Origin: Rhodoferax sp.
GTDB taxonomy: Bacteria > Pseudomonadota > Gammaproteobacteria > Burkholderiales > Burkholderiaceae_C
NCBI RefSeq assembly: GCF_030697375.1
Contig: NZ_JAUYQD010000040.1
Location: forward strand, 245,241-309,240
Reading direction: 5' to 3'
Length of the DNA: 64,000 nucleotides
Positions 8,960 through 18,458 of the stretch are shown here, in pieces (within the stretch, counting starts at the first letter, position 1; each line of letters opens with the position of its first letter). The notes beneath the pieces were generated by a model. It made no database searches. It was not told where the DNA came from and worked only from the letters and a program-made list of their open reading frames with translations. A program made the position numbers and the translations under genes.

Positions 8960-10014
8960 ACCAGCTCTCCTATTGCTATTAAAATAATAGCTGCTTGCGC
9001 AATACCTACAAGGGCTAGAAGCCCATTGGATGCATAGGCAATGGCCCGCTGCGTATCTTGCGGCCCTGGTGCACGGCCCGGGGCGTTGAGCGCATACACA
9101 CCGGGCTTGTGCAGGCACACGCCCAAGCCCAAGGCCATGGCGGCCATGGGCCAGCCGCTGTTGGGGGAGGCGGTGCGTTGCGCCTCGGTCTTCAGTTGGA
9201 CCAGTGACACCCCGCCTGCCGCCAACACCAACAGCAGTGCCGTGAGGCGCGCGGGCAGCCAGCCCAAGATATCGTCGGCGCGGGCCGCCCACTTGCCGGC
9301 CCACTCCCAGTTGCGGCCCTGGTACAGCCCCCGGTAGCCCCACATGGCGTCAGCGGTATTGGCCAAGCGGAACAGCGCCGCACCCGGCAGGCCCAGCAGC
9401 GCAAACCAGAACAATGGGGCCACCACCGAGTCGTTGAGGTTTTCAGCCAGCGTCTCGATGGCGCTTTCGCGCACCTGGGCTTCGGTGAGCTGGCTGACAT
9501 CACGGCTGACCAGCCAGCGCAGGCGCTCGCGTCCGGCCGCCAGAGAACCGCCCTGCTCCGGCGCCAGGGCTTTTTCCACCGCCAGCACTTCGTTTTTCAG
9601 CAGCGTCCAGGCCAGCAAAGGTTTGAGCAACGCGCCCAGCAGTACCGCCGCCAGCAAAGTGGCACCCATGTGCTCCCAACCGGCCGGCCCGGCCACAGCC
9701 AAAGCCTGCACCAGCACTTGCTGCAGAACCACTGCCGCTATCAAAACAAGAGCTGCCCCCGCACACCAGGCAAGGGCTCCAAGCCAAAATGCCTTGTAAT
9801 CCGGGGCGCCACCGGGATCTTGCCGCGCCCCTTGCTGCACGCGCTTTCCTGCCCAGCCCAGGTAATGGCCCATCCACACCACGGGGTGCAAGCGTACCGG
9901 GGGCTCCCCCCAGCGGCGGTCCACCCCCAGCGCCACCAGCACAGCCACGCCCAGGCCCCAGGCGGGCAAGGCATGCGCGCTCCCCGGCAAAAGAAACAGA
10001 GCGAAAAAATCCAA
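8956..10014 (-). CDS. cbiB: adenosylcobinamide-phosphate synthase CbiB (CobD in Pseudomonas naming)
   Basis: A 352-residue integral membrane protein that attaches aminopropanol (phosphate) to adenosylcobyric acid. Diagnostic pieces are GVDRRWGEPPVRLHPVVWMG near the N-terminus, then ESAIETLAENLNDSVVAP and ANTADAMWGYR. The only plausible start is TTG at 10014, 13 bases after bioB. Two stretches, residues ~75-92 (FWLGALAWCAGAALVLIAAV) and the last ~18 residues (GLLALVGIAQAAIILIAI), are encoded by copies of the ~55-bp dispersed repeat, read in frame. Confidence 0.9.
   Translation of the reverse strand: MDFFALFLLPGSAHALPAWGLGVAVLVALGVDRRWGEPPVRLHPVVWMGHYLGWAGKRVQQGARQDPGGAPDYKAFWLGALAWCAGAALVLIAAVVLQQVLVQALAVAGPAGWEHMGATLLAAVLLGALLKPLLAWTLLKNEVLAVEKALAPEQGGSLAAGRERLRWLVSRDVSQLTEAQVRESAIETLAENLNDSVVAPLFWFALLGLPGAALFRLANTADAMWGYRGLYQGRNWEWAGKWAARADDILGWLPARLTALLLVLAAGGVSLVQLKTEAQRTASPNSGWPMAAMALGLGVCLHKPGVYALNAPGRAPGPQDTQRAIAYASNGLLALVGIAQAAIILIAIGELV
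8975..9027 (+). repeat. ~55-bp dispersed repeat, copy inside the 3' end of cbiB
   Basis: Begins GCTATTAAAATAATAGC, continues TGCTTGCGCA, an 8-base spacer, then AGGGCTAGAAGCCCATT. It lies in frame within the last codons of cbiB. Orientation is given relative to the GCTATT end. Confidence 0.8.
9737..9790 (+). repeat. ~55-bp dispersed repeat, diverged copy inside cbiB
   Basis: GCTATCAAAACAAGAGCTGC, then a degenerate CCCCGCA, a spacer and AAGGGCTCCAAGCCAAAAT. It has the same layout as the other copies but is more diverged. It is translated in frame as a hydrophobic stretch of CbiB. Confidence 0.65.
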
Positions 10015-10026
10015 GGCTGCGTGGGG

Positions 10027-11070
10027 CTAGTCGCGGGGAACGGGGTGGCCGGTCTTCAGACCCAGGCGCGCCAGCAGCTCCAAATCGGTATTGCCCTGGG
10101 GGTTGGGCGTGGTGAGCAGTTTCTCGCCGTAGAAGATGGAATTGGCACCGGCCACAAAACACAGGGCCTGCACCGCATCGCTCATGCTCTGGCGTCCAGC
10201 CGACAGGCGCACCCGCGCCTTGGGCATGGTGATACGCGCCACGGCAATGGTGCGCACAAACTCCAGCGGGTCCAGGTCGGGCTGGTTCGCCAGCGGGGTG
10301 CCCTCCACCTTGACCAAATGGTTGATCGGCACCGACTCGGGGTACGGCGCCAGATTGGCCAGCTCGGCGATCAGGCCGGCGCGCTGCAGACGCGACTCGC
10401 CCATGCCCACGATGCCACCGCAGCACACGCTGACCCCCGCGTTGCGCACCCGCACCAGGGTGTCCAAACGGTCCTGGAAGTCGCGGGTGGTGATGACGTC
10501 GCCGTAGAAGTCGGGGGCGCTGTCCAGGTTGTGGTTGTAGTAGTCCAGCCCCGCGTCGCGCAAGATCTCGGCATGGCCCTCGGCCAGCATGCCCAGGGTG
10601 CAACAGGCTTCCAGCCCGGTGCCCTTCACTGCCTTGACCAACTCGGCCACCGCCTCCACGTCGCGGTCCTTGGGCGCGCGCCAGGCGGCACCCATGCAAA
10701 AACGGGTGGCGCCAGCGGCTTTGGCCTCCAGCGCGGCACTGCGCACCGCGTCCACACCCATGAGTTTGCCGGCCTCAACGCCAGTGTCGAAGTGCACCGA
10801 TTGGGGGCAGTAGCCGCAGTCTTCCGGACAGCCACCGGTTTTCACCGACAGGAGCGTGGCCAACTCCACCAATTGCGGGTCGAAGTGGGCGCGGTGCACA
10901 GTTTGGGCCTGATACATCAGCTCGGAAAACGGCAGTTCCAGCAGGGCCTGGATTTCGGCCACGGTCCAGACCCGCTGCGCCACGGTGGAGCGCGCGGCGG
11001 GGGACTTGTGGGGGGCATGGAAGTGCAGGGTCTGCTCGGTTGCAGGGGCAAGGGTGCTAGAGGTGTTCAT
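10027..11070 (-). CDS. bioB: biotin synthase
   Basis: A 347-residue radical-SAM enzyme that inserts sulfur into dethiobiotin. The SAM-cluster motif is CPEDCGYC within [15 protein letters not shown]. Family landmarks [20 protein letters not shown] and [10 protein letters not shown] are all present. The ATG at 11070 (MNTSSTLAP) is preferred over an upstream start that would overlap cobO. It sits between cobO and cbiB in a cobalamin operon, 19 bases after cobO and 12 bases before cbiB. Nothing in the B12 pathway needs BioB, so the position is unusual. All active-site motifs look intact. Confidence 0.93.
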   Translation of the reverse strand: MNTSSTLAPATEQTLHFHAPHKSPAARSTVAQRVWTVAEIQALLELPFSELMYQAQTVHRAHFDPQLVELATLLSVKTGGCPEDCGYCPQSVHFDTGVEAGKLMGVDAVRSAALEAKAAGATRFCMGAAWRAPKDRDVEAVAELVKAVKGTGLEACCTLGMLAEGHAEILRDAGLDYYNHNLDSAPDFYGDVITTRDFQDRLDTLVRVRNAGVSVCCGGIVGMGESRLQRAGLIAELANLAPYPESVPINHLVKVEGTPLANQPDLDPLEFVRTIAVARITMPKARVRLSAGRQSMSDAVQALCFVAGANSIFYGEKLLTTPNPQGNTDLELLARLGLKTGHPVPRD

Positions 11071-11089
11071 GGTTGTGTCGTCCTGGAAA

Positions 11090-11659
11090 TCAGTCTTCGA
11101 TGCCACGTTGCGCTGGGATACCAGCTTTGAAGGCGTGTTTGATAAGGGTCATTTCTGTCACGGTGTCGGCCAACGCGATGATCTCTGGCGGGCAGCGCCG
11201 CCCCGTCAGCACCACATGCACCTGGCTGGGGCGGTTGCGCAAGGTGTCCAGCACATCGTCCAGTGGCATCCAGCCGTAGATCAATGGGTAGGTGATCTCA
11301 TCGAGGATGACCATGAAGTAGTCGCCGCCCACGATGGCAGCTTTGGCCTTTTGCCAGCCCTCACGCGCCAATTGGGCCGAATGCTCCAGGTCCTGGCTTT
11401 TCCAGCTGAAACCGTCGCCCAGCCCCTCGATGGGAATGCCAAGCTGCTCGAACATGCGGTGCTCACCAAAACGGGCACTGGGCACCTTCATGAACTGGAA
11501 AATCTTGACCGCCTTGCCGCGCCCGTGCGCGCGCAAGGCCAGACCAAAGGCTGCCGTGCTCTTGCCTTTGCCGTCGCCGGTGTTGACGATGACCAGGCCC
11601 CGGCGTTCGCCCTCGGGCTTCTCATAGGGTTTGGCGGCGGGCGGAGTTTCAATGTCCAT
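11090..11659 (-). CDS. cobO: cob(I)yrinic acid a,c-diamide adenosyltransferase
   Basis: A 189-residue CobA/CobO/BtuR-type enzyme that transfers the adenosyl group of ATP to Co(I) corrinoid. The P-loop [14 protein letters not shown] is near the N-terminus, [16 protein letters not shown] follows at ~115, and the ending [22 protein letters not shown] is characteristic. The ATG at 11659 lies 5 bases after the cobA stop. The electron source that makes Co(I) is not encoded with it, unless the ferredoxin two genes upstream serves. Confidence 0.92.
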   Translation of the reverse strand: MDIETPPAAKPYEKPEGERRGLVIVNTGDGKGKSTAAFGLALRAHGRGKAVKIFQFMKVPSARFGEHRMFEQLGIPIEGLGDGFSWKSQDLEHSAQLAREGWQKAKAAIVGGDYFMVILDEITYPLIYGWMPLDDVLDTLRNRPSQVHVVLTGRRCPPEIIALADTVTEMTLIKHAFKAGIPAQRGIED

Positions 11660-11664
11660 GGGTT

Positions 11665-12420
11665 TCAATCTGCCTGAAATTCAGGACTGAGTTGCACCGT
11701 CTCGCCAATGATGAGCAAGCCCGGCTGCGGGCCGTAGGCGGGGGCCAATTCCACCAGCCGGGTCAGGCTGCAGGCGATCACGGTTTGTGTGGGGCGGGTG
11801 CCGTCGCGCACGATGGCGGCCGGCGTGGTAGGCGCCAAGCCGTGGCGGATGAGCTGCTGGGCAATGTGGGGCAGGCGCTGCACCCCCATGTAAAACACCC
11901 GCGTCTGGCCGGGGCGTGCCAAGGCGGTCCAGTCGTGCGTGGCGTTGTCGTCGGCCAGGTGGCCCGGCAAAAACACACAACTGCCCGCCATGTCGCGGTG
12001 GGTCAAGGGGATGCCCGCCGAGGCCGAGCAACCGCTGGCCGCCGTCACGCCGGGCACCACTTCAAACGCAATGCCCGCCGCCTGCAAGGCCTGCACTTCT
12101 TCGCCGCCGCGCCCAAAGACAAAGGGGTCACCACCCTTGAGCCGCACCACGCGTTTGCCCATTTGGGCATGCTCCACCAGGAGGGCGTGAATGCCTTCCT
12201 GGGGCACGGCGTGGTTGCCCACGGCCTTGCCCACGTACACACGCTGGGCGGCGGGCGGGATCAGGTCCAGCACCTCGGGCGCGATCAGGCGGTCGTGCAC
12301 CACCACCTCGGCGCGCTGCAAGCGGTCCAGCGCCCGCAGGGTCATCAAATCCGCCGGGCCGGGGCCGGCACCCACGATGGACACAAAGCCCTGGCCCGTT
12401 GAAGTAGTCACGTCACGCAT
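11665..12420 (-). CDS. cobA: uroporphyrinogen-III C-methyltransferase (SUMT)
   Basis: A 251-residue SAM methyltransferase that makes precorrin-2, the branch from heme to the corrin route. N-terminal [19 protein letters not shown] is the first SUMT motif, with Pro where Asp is commoner. [17 protein letters not shown] and [11 protein letters not shown] are family-specific. The ATG at 12420 overlaps the ferredoxin stop. There is no CysG-type N-terminal dehydrogenase domain, so precorrin-2 oxidation to sirohydrochlorin for CbiX must come from elsewhere. Confidence 0.92.
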   Translation of the reverse strand: MRDVTTSTGQGFVSIVGAGPGPADLMTLRALDRLQRAEVVVHDRLIAPEVLDLIPPAAQRVYVGKAVGNHAVPQEGIHALLVEHAQMGKRVVRLKGGDPFVFGRGGEEVQALQAAGIAFEVVPGVTAASGCSASAGIPLTHRDMAGSCVFLPGHLADDNATHDWTALARPGQTRVFYMGVQRLPHIAQQLIRHGLAPTTPAAIVRDGTRPTQTVIACSLTRLVELAPAYGPQPGLLIIGETVQLSPEFQAD

Positions 12421-12766
12421 CGCAGTCTCCCGGTCCCTGGTGGAACACCAAATCCGCCACCGGCGCACCACCCACCAGATGTTGCTCGATGATGCGGTCC
12501 ATATTGGCGGGGGTGACGTTGTAGTACCAGGTGCCATCGGGCTGTACACACATCACCGGGCCGCCCTTGCAGGCGGCAAAACAACTGACGCGGCTGCGTT
12601 TGACACGCATCTCCCCGTCGTGCAGCCCCGCCGCCTTGAACTTGTCACCCAGGCTGTCAAACAAATCTTGCGACGCACCGTCTTGCGTGCAGCGCGGGCC
12701 GGTGCACACCAGCAGGTGGCGCTTGTAGGCGCCAATCTTGGGTTTTATAACAATGGTATCTGTCAT
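12413..12766 (-). CDS. (2Fe-2S) thioredoxin-like ferredoxin
   Basis: A 117-residue protein with the cysteine pattern of thioredoxin-fold 2Fe-2S ferredoxins: CTGPRC near residue 21 and [12 protein letters not shown] near 61. It has no signal peptide. It is wedged between btuD and cobA with overlaps on both sides, so it belongs to the cobalamin unit. A plausible role, inferred from position only, is supplying electrons for cobalt reduction before CobO or for another reductive step of corrin synthesis. Confidence 0.82.
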   Translation of the reverse strand: MTDTIVIKPKIGAYKRHLLVCTGPRCTQDGASQDLFDSLGDKFKAAGLHDGEMRVKRSRVSCFAACKGGPVMCVQPDGTWYYNVTPANMDRIIEQHLVGGAPVADLVFHQGPGDCDA

Positions 12767-13578
12767 GAATGAATTTCAATTGAATTTTTCGGCAGGGGTG
12801 CTGCCAAAGTGCACGATGTTAATCGCCAGGGAAACAGGCCCGTTTCCCCAGCATGGCTGAAGCGGAGGGCTTCAATGCCAAAAGCTTGGGCCAGTGTAGC
12901 GTCATCAAGCACTGCCGCGGGGGCGCCATCGGCAAGCAAGCGTCCCTCACGCAAAACGATGACACGGGAGCAAAAGCGCGCGGCCAGCGACAGATCATGC
13001 AGCACCACGGCAATGGCCCGGCCTTGCTGCGCTTGGCCACGCAGCAAGGCCATCATGCGCAGTTGGTGCGCGGGATCGAGTGCCGCCAGGGGTTCATCCG
13101 CCAACAGCACGGCCGGCGCACCGGCAAGTACCCGCGCGAGCAGTACACGGGAGCGTTCACCGCCGGATAGCTGCTGCACCGTGGTGTCGGCAAACGCCTG
13201 TGTGCCTGTCGCCTGCATGGCCTGCTCAATGGCCGCGCGTCCGCTGGCATGCTGCGCGTCGCCGTGGGGCAACCGACCCAGGGCCACCACCTCGCGCCCC
13301 GGTAGCGGCCAATGCACCGCATGGCCTTGCGGCAGATAGGCGAGTTGCCTGGCTCTGGCACTGGTCGCCCATGCACTGAGTACCCTGCCATCCAGCAGGA
13401 CACGGCCCGAACTGGGCTCCGTCAAGCCCACCAGTGCACGCAGCAAGGTGGTCTTGCCCGCGCCATTGGTGCCCACAATGCCCAGCAACTCCCCAGGCCC
13501 CAGTGCAAGGCTGATGTTGTGCAGCAGGGCCCGAGTTCCCACGCGCACGGTGAGGTTTTCGCAGGCCAGCGTACTCAC
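12763..13578 (-). CDS. btuD: cobalamin ABC transporter ATPase (first set)
   Basis: A 271-residue ABC ATPase: Walker [10 protein letters not shown], signature [13 protein letters not shown], Walker [14 protein letters not shown] and H-loop VVLHDLS. The start is GTG at 13578, overlapping the btuC stop (GTGA); longer starts would cover btuC. It ends on the ferredoxin start (ATGA). It follows btuF and btuC in a unit headed by a cobalamin riboswitch and a TonB receptor, so corrinoid import is the likely substrate. Iron-siderophore importers have the same architecture and are excluded only by context. Confidence 0.85.
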   Translation of the reverse strand: MSTLACENLTVRVGTRALLHNISLALGPGELLGIVGTNGAGKTTLLRALVGLTEPSSGRVLLDGRVLSAWATSARARQLAYLPQGHAVHWPLPGREVVALGRLPHGDAQHASGRAAIEQAMQATGTQAFADTTVQQLSGGERSRVLLARVLAGAPAVLLADEPLAALDPAHQLRMMALLRGQAQQGRAIAVVLHDLSLAARFCSRVIVLREGRLLADGAPAAVLDDATLAQAFGIEALRFSHAGETGLFPWRLTSCTLAAPLPKNSIEIHS

Positions 13579-14582
13579 AGCAAACTCCTTCGTGTGCGCA
13601 AAATCAGGATCAGGAAAAAGGGCGCACCCACCAGCGCAGTGAGCACACCCAGTTTGATCTCGGGCCCCCGAAAATGCAGCAAACGCACACCGAGATCCGC
13701 CACGGTGAGCAGAACCGCCCCCGCCAGGGCCGACAGCGCGAGCAGCCTGGCCGGGTCGCCCTGCACCCAAGGGCGCATCAGGTGCGGAGCGACCAAGCCG
13801 ATGAAGCCGATACTGCCACTGACGGACACGGACGCCCCCACACACAAGGCGCACCCCAGCAGCATGCGCGTGCGCAAGCCCGCCAGGCCAATGCCCAGCG
13901 AATGCGCGGCCTCCTCGCCCAGTGACAAGGCGGCCAAGCCACGCCGGCCACTGAGCAGCAATCCGCCACCCACGGCGATAAAGGGCACGGCCAGCCCCAT
14001 GTCACGGGTACTGCGGTCCGCCAGCGAACCCAGCATCCAGAACACAATTTCGTTGACCGCCACCGGATTGGGCGACCAGTTCAGCACCAGCGAAATCAGT
14101 GCCCCGCACAGCGAGGACACCGCCACACCCGCCAGGATGAGCGCCATGGTGGCGGTGTGGCGACCGGCTAGGAAAAACACAAACCCCACCGACAAGGCCG
14201 TACCCGCGAAACCCGCAAGTGGCAGCGCCAGCGCAAACCGGTCCGCAAAGCCGGTGTACAAGGCCAGCACCGCGCCCAACGCGGCGCCGCTGGACACACC
14301 CAGCAGCCCAGGCTCTGCCAATGGGTTGCGCAGCAGACCCTGCATGGCCGCACCCGAGATGCCCAGCGCAGCACCTATGGCCACGCACAGCACCGTCCGG
14401 GGCAGGCGCAAATCGAGCAAGATGCGCGATGGCACCAGCTCGCCCGCCCACGCACCTTCAATCAACCTGCGCGCTGACATGTCCACCGGACCGGTGAAAA
14501 GTGACATCACCACCAACACAGCCAACAGCGCCAGCAAGCCCAGCACTGCCGCTCGCCCGGAAAAAGGGCGTCGCAACCTCAT
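13575..14582 (-). CDS. btuC: cobalamin ABC transporter permease (first set)
   Basis: A 335-residue FecCD/BtuC-family permease with about ten membrane segments. Typical motifs are RLPRTVLCVAIGAALGISG, MQGLLRNPLAEPGLLGVSSG and GSIGFIGLVAPHLMR. The ATG at 14582 overlaps the btuF stop; an open frame extends ~100 codons upstream but only over btuF. It forms the BtuC2D2 channel with the next gene. Confidence 0.88.
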   Translation of the reverse strand: MRLRRPFSGRAAVLGLLALLAVLVVMSLFTGPVDMSARRLIEGAWAGELVPSRILLDLRLPRTVLCVAIGAALGISGAAMQGLLRNPLAEPGLLGVSSGAALGAVLALYTGFADRFALALPLAGFAGTALSVGFVFFLAGRHTATMALILAGVAVSSLCGALISLVLNWSPNPVAVNEIVFWMLGSLADRSTRDMGLAVPFIAVGGGLLLSGRRGLAALSLGEEAAHSLGIGLAGLRTRMLLGCALCVGASVSVSGSIGFIGLVAPHLMRPWVQGDPARLLALSALAGAVLLTVADLGVRLLHFRGPEIKLGVLTALVGAPFFLILILRTRRSLL

Positions 14583-15391
14583 AAGGCACCCCCGCCCTGC
14601 GCCAGCAGCGCTGACGCATCCAGATTCCACGGCCCACCACAAACGGTGAGCCGACTGGGCAGGGTCAGGTGTTTGGCACCCAACCCTGCCAGCGCCGGGT
14701 GCTGTAACAAGCGGTTGCCCAGGGTGGCCACGCCGCGCTTGTAATCGTTGCTCAGCAACACATCGGGCGTCAGCGCCACCAATCGTTCCAGGGGAAGCGC
14801 ACCATAGCCTTGGAGCCCGGCTTTCGCCCCACCGCTGACATAACCACCGGCGTGCAGAATGTCGCTGTACAGCGTATTGGCACCCGCACTGCGCCCACCA
14901 GACCAATACGGCGTGGCGGTGCCCTTGCGGGCTGCCGACACCCCCGCCAATTCGCGCTCACGAAGCTCCATGGCGGAAATCACCGCCTCGCCGCGCGCAG
15001 ATTCCCCCACCGCCTGCGCCACGGTGCGAATCTGGGCGCGCACCTGTGAAAAGCTCTCGGCACCCGGCAGCGCCAGCACCGCAATGCCAAACTCCCGCAG
15101 CAACCGGGTGGTGTGGCGTGTGGTAACACTGCCCACCAGCACCAAATCGGGCTGTAACGCGAGGACCTCCTCCGCGTTGCCATTGACAGTGCGCAAGCCC
15201 TGTGCCTCCCGGTGCAAGGCTGCGCTTTCAGGGTTCTTGCTCAGCAAGGAAAGTGCCGCGATGCGTTCATGCGGCACCAGTTGCAGCAATATCTGGTCGG
15301 TGCACAGATTGAGAGAAACGATGCGTTGCGGAGACGCAGCCCAGGCATTGCCCGCCAGCAACAACAGGCCCCATATTCTCAATCTCCGCAT
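14579..15391 (-). CDS. btuF: periplasmic cobalamin-binding protein (first set)
   Basis: A 270-residue class III solute-binding protein. The signal peptide is MRRLRIWGLLLLAGNAWA, cut before ASPQ. The mature N-terminus RIVSLNLCTDQILLQLVP and the strand LALQPDLVLVGS are typical of BtuF/FhuD-type proteins. The start overlaps the end of the upstream unknown gene by 13 bases. It is expected to deliver corrinoid to BtuCD encoded just downstream. Confidence 0.87.
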   Translation of the reverse strand: MRRLRIWGLLLLAGNAWAASPQRIVSLNLCTDQILLQLVPHERIAALSLLSKNPESAALHREAQGLRTVNGNAEEVLALQPDLVLVGSVTTRHTTRLLREFGIAVLALPGAESFSQVRAQIRTVAQAVGESARGEAVISAMELRERELAGVSAARKGTATPYWSGGRSAGANTLYSDILHAGGYVSGGAKAGLQGYGALPLERLVALTPDVLLSNDYKRGVATLGNRLLQHPALAGLGAKHLTLPSRLTVCGGPWNLDASALLAQGGGAL

Positions 15392-15939
15392 ACACCCCCC
15401 TGCCCGCCGCTGCGGTCTACCGGATCGGCAGGTATGCCAAGAAAATCTCGCCGGAGCACATCCCAGGCGCTCAGCTTGCTCCAGTCAGGCCTGGGAACCC
15501 GTTTGTCTTCATCACTCAAAAATGGGTTGGGCAAAAACACCGTAAGCTGCTGATCGCCCGCATGGGTATAGAGCCGTAGCCCCCAGGACCTGGGGCAGTC
15601 CTCGGGGTTCAGCAGGCGATAAAACTCGGCCCGTGCGGTTCGGCGCTCTGCGGCCAGTTCAGGCGTGGTGCCGGAGAACGCGCCAATGCAGATATGGAAG
15701 TGCCAGGCACCAAAATCCACCGTCACATAGCCGTCCAGCAAGCTCACCCGTGTGGGCGCATTCGGTGCACGAATCTCCCACACCGCACCAGGCACCATGG
15801 TGCCAAAGCGGATGTGCTGCCAATACCCTTGGAAGATGTCTTGCAACAACATCCACAAGGTGTTTTCGTCAGTGGCAATGGGCCACACCTCAACGCGACC
15901 GCGTCCAGGTTCGTCAATGATGGTGCGTTCAGAAGTCAT
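15379..15939 (-). CDS. uncharacterised protein in the B12-uptake operon
   Basis: A 186-residue soluble protein I do not recognise with certainty. It has no signal peptide or membrane segment. Visible features are WMLLQDIFQGYWQHIRFG near residue 30, the strand WHFHICIGAF near 80 with two His and one Cys, ERRTARAEFYRLL, and a C-terminal tail ending GGQGGVCGD with a Cys. It overlaps btuB by 11 bases upstream and btuF by 13 downstream, so it is certainly translated with the uptake genes and controlled by the same riboswitch. A corrinoid- or metal-related cytoplasmic role is inference from context. Confidence 0.8.
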   Translation of the reverse strand: MTSERTIIDEPGRGRVEVWPIATDENTLWMLLQDIFQGYWQHIRFGTMVPGAVWEIRAPNAPTRVSLLDGYVTVDFGAWHFHICIGAFSGTTPELAAERRTARAEFYRLLNPEDCPRSWGLRLYTHAGDQQLTVFLPNPFLSDEDKRVPRPDWSKLSAWDVLRRDFLGIPADPVDRSGGQGGVCGD

Positions 15940-17962
15940 GGCGATAGCTCACTTTCAGGTTGCGTCCAGGCTGGGGAAAGCCATATTTTTCGGAGTAAAA
16001 ACGGTCCAACAGGTTGTCCACCGACAGCACCATGCTTTGCAGGTTACGGATGCGGTAACGCGCCGACACATCCCACACGGCATAAGCACCGTACTGCACC
16101 TGCTTGCTGCTGTCGTTAATCCAGTCTTGGTCTTTGGTGGGACCGACATAGCGGGCACCCAGACGCCCGCTCCAGGCCCCAAAATTGGAATCCAGCGCCA
16201 GGCGCACCGTCGTTTGGGCCACCGCATTGATGTCTTCCCAGCCGGTGCTCACCTCTTTGCTGGCTTTCAAAAGCTGGGTGAGCCCCGCCGACAAGCGGTA
16301 TACCGGGTTGATCTGCCAGCGTCCATTCAGTTCCAGGCCCTGCATGTGTGCCGACGTGGCGTTGATGTAGGTGAACACCTTGGTGTTGGCATCCAATGGG
16401 GTGCCGCCATCCCGGGCGATTTTGTCGCGCACCCTGGTATCGAACACCGTGGCATCGACAAACCACGCGCCACCGGACCATTCGGCGCCCAAGTCCCAGG
16501 TCAAACTGGACTCCGGTTTGAGACCGGGGTTGCCGCGCGTAATTTCATTCTTGCCAGCCACCACCGTGGTGGCTGCCCCGGTCAATTCACTGGCACTGGG
16601 GGCCACGAAGCCTTGCCCCACCGTGCCGTGCAAACGCAAGCCGGATGCCAGCAAATGTTTGAACCCCGCACTCGGATTGGTGCTGCCAAAGCTGGCCGCC
16701 GTGGGTGTGAACCCGGTTTTAAAGGGCGTGTCCAAAGTTTCAACCTGGATACGATCGTTGCGCAACCCCATGTACACAACCGTGTCGCCCTGGTTCAAAA
16801 GCCAGGTGTTCTCGGCGTAAAGACCCGTCGTGCCCCGCGTGTTGTCGGCCGAAAAAGGACCTTTGCGCGTACCGTTGGGGTTATAGCCCACGGTGAGAGA
16901 TTGGGCCTGTTCGGTGTCCAGCCCCAGCACAAGACTGGTGTTGTCGGCCCAATCCCACACGTCTTGCAATTGCAAACCGTGCCAATGCAGATTTTCTTCA
17001 AAGCTGCGGTAGGGCAGGTATTGCTGCACCGTCGCGTTGGTGGATGTTTTGGTGGTGGTCTGGTACCACTGCCTGCCCGCGTAGGCGGTGGCAGAGACGG
17101 TATGCCTGACCAATCGCCCGGCAAGTTTTACGTCAGCGCCCTCGCTGTCCATGTCCTTATTGCTTTGCTGGTTCAAACCATAGGCCAAGTCCCCCGGCAT
17201 GGCGATATCCCGCCCCCGGTAGAGGTTGGTTTTTGCCGTAAACCGCCAGTTCGGCGCTATATCCAAGCCCATGCGCACAGCGTGATTGTGTTGGGCATAG
17301 GCGCTATTGGGGCGCAACTCGCCATGGCCCGCCTTGAAATCGCCTTGCCCATACACGGAACCCGCATAGTCAAAGTCCACCGATTCCGCCAGCTTGCCGC
17401 CGATCCGCCCCTTCACCTCCTTGGCGGAAAATTCACCCAGTGTGACCTGCCCTGAGCCCTTGATGGGCCCGCGGCTCTCACGCGTGATGATATTGACCAC
17501 CCCGCCCATGGCCTGTGAGCCATACAAGGCCGATGCGGGTCCTTTGAGCACCTCAACCTGTTCAATCTGGTCCATATTGACCAAGCTCAGGTTGGTGGAC
17601 ATGGCGGGGCGGCCATCCACCAGCAGCAGCGAACGTTTGTTGATGCCTGAAAATTCAGGACTAAAACCACGGATACCAATGCCAGAGAGATTGCCGGGGT
17701 ACTGAATCACGTCCACGCTGCTGTTCTTTTTGAGCAAGTCGGTGAACTCGCGCGCCGGGGTGCGCTCCACGTCTTGCGCGTCAATGATTTCAATACGCTG
17801 CGGCGTGTCTTCGAGACGCGACTGCGTGCGCCGACCGGTGACAACAACAACCCCGAGAGTTGCATTGTCTTGCGCATGCCCAGCGGCGCACGCCAGCAGG
17901 CAGGCCATCGCCATCCCGCGCCGGGCCGGCACGGCAAGCGAACCCTTCATTCGTTTTCCCAT
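15929..17962 (-). CDS. btuB: TonB-dependent cobalamin receptor (first set)
   Basis: About 677 residues. A signal peptide (ACLLACAAGHA) is followed by a TonB-box-like segment ATLGVVVVTGRR, then the plug (IRGFSPEFSGINKRSLLLVDG, VEVLKGPASALYGSQAMGGV) and a 22-strand barrel ending KVSYRHDF with the terminal Phe needed for outer-membrane insertion. The ATG at 17962 has GGAG about 11 bases upstream; TTG at 17968 and ATG at 17950 are alternatives. The cobalamin riboswitch ~150 bases upstream makes corrinoid the likely ligand. Confidence 0.9.
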   Translation of the reverse strand: MGKRMKGSLAVPARRGMAMACLLACAAGHAQDNATLGVVVVTGRRTQSRLEDTPQRIEIIDAQDVERTPAREFTDLLKKNSSVDVIQYPGNLSGIGIRGFSPEFSGINKRSLLLVDGRPAMSTNLSLVNMDQIEQVEVLKGPASALYGSQAMGGVVNIITRESRGPIKGSGQVTLGEFSAKEVKGRIGGKLAESVDFDYAGSVYGQGDFKAGHGELRPNSAYAQHNHAVRMGLDIAPNWRFTAKTNLYRGRDIAMPGDLAYGLNQQSNKDMDSEGADVKLAGRLVRHTVSATAYAGRQWYQTTTKTSTNATVQQYLPYRSFEENLHWHGLQLQDVWDWADNTSLVLGLDTEQAQSLTVGYNPNGTRKGPFSADNTRGTTGLYAENTWLLNQGDTVVYMGLRNDRIQVETLDTPFKTGFTPTAASFGSTNPSAGFKHLLASGLRLHGTVGQGFVAPSASELTGAATTVVAGKNEITRGNPGLKPESSLTWDLGAEWSGGAWFVDATVFDTRVRDKIARDGGTPLDANTKVFTYINATSAHMQGLELNGRWQINPVYRLSAGLTQLLKASKEVSTGWEDINAVAQTTVRLALDSNFGAWSGRLGARYVGPTKDQDWINDSSKQVQYGAYAVWDVSARYRIRNLQSMVLSVDNLLDRFYSEKYGFPQPGRNLKVSYRHDF

Positions 17963-18109
17963 TTCCAATCACACTCCAAAAGTGCAACTCACCGCATGGG
18001 ATGGAGCAGCACCCCGCCAGCCTTTGCCACAGGAGTGATTGCCGCCATCCGCTCCCCGCGGTTGGTCACATTGCATTTACCGCCAAAGCTTTCGCCACGG
18101 CAGCGCGTC

Positions 18110-18332
18110 AACCACAGGCCGGTATCCGGGCTCGCAAGTCTTGGTGTGTCGCCTTCCCAGGAAGCCCGCGCGCGTTGTTATTGCAACAACACCACGTAAC
18201 AACCCAGTGGCTGGCGATGGATGACTCCATCGCCGTGACTCACCCGCACTTGCCGACCGTTGCGGGGGCAGCCGAGGCTTGAGGACAGCGTCAGACGCTG
18301 TTCCGTACCTCGTTCCCGTTTAACCCCAGGCC
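18110..18332 (-). promoter_or_regulatory. cobalamin riboswitch upstream of btuB
   Basis: Read on the minus strand it has the conserved cobalamin-aptamer blocks in order: an AACGGGAAC block at the 5' end, CTGCCCCCGCAACGGT, the B12 box GCCACTGGG (18203-18211), TGGGAAGGCG, and the closing GAGCCCGGATACCGGCC. It lies between a dispersed repeat downstream of cobJ and the btuB start. It should shut off the uptake unit when adenosylcobalamin is plentiful. The 300-base stretches between it and its neighbours hold no other recognisable feature. Confidence 0.93.
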
Positions 18333-18458
18333 ATTGCTGACCAGGGGCACCTGTGGCAGTTGTGAACCGGGTGGGCCGCAAAGTGCCCGGTCCCAGTTCA
18401 AATTCTTCCCTCTCACCGCTTCTTGCCCATCTCTGCGCCGAGACAGTTTCTTAAGCCA

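Noticed and set aside
8960..9343. Upstream extension of cobD to a 488-codon frame
   Set aside because: The extra N-terminus lies wholly inside cbiB in another frame; the ATG at 8959 gives the family start and an ATGA overlap.
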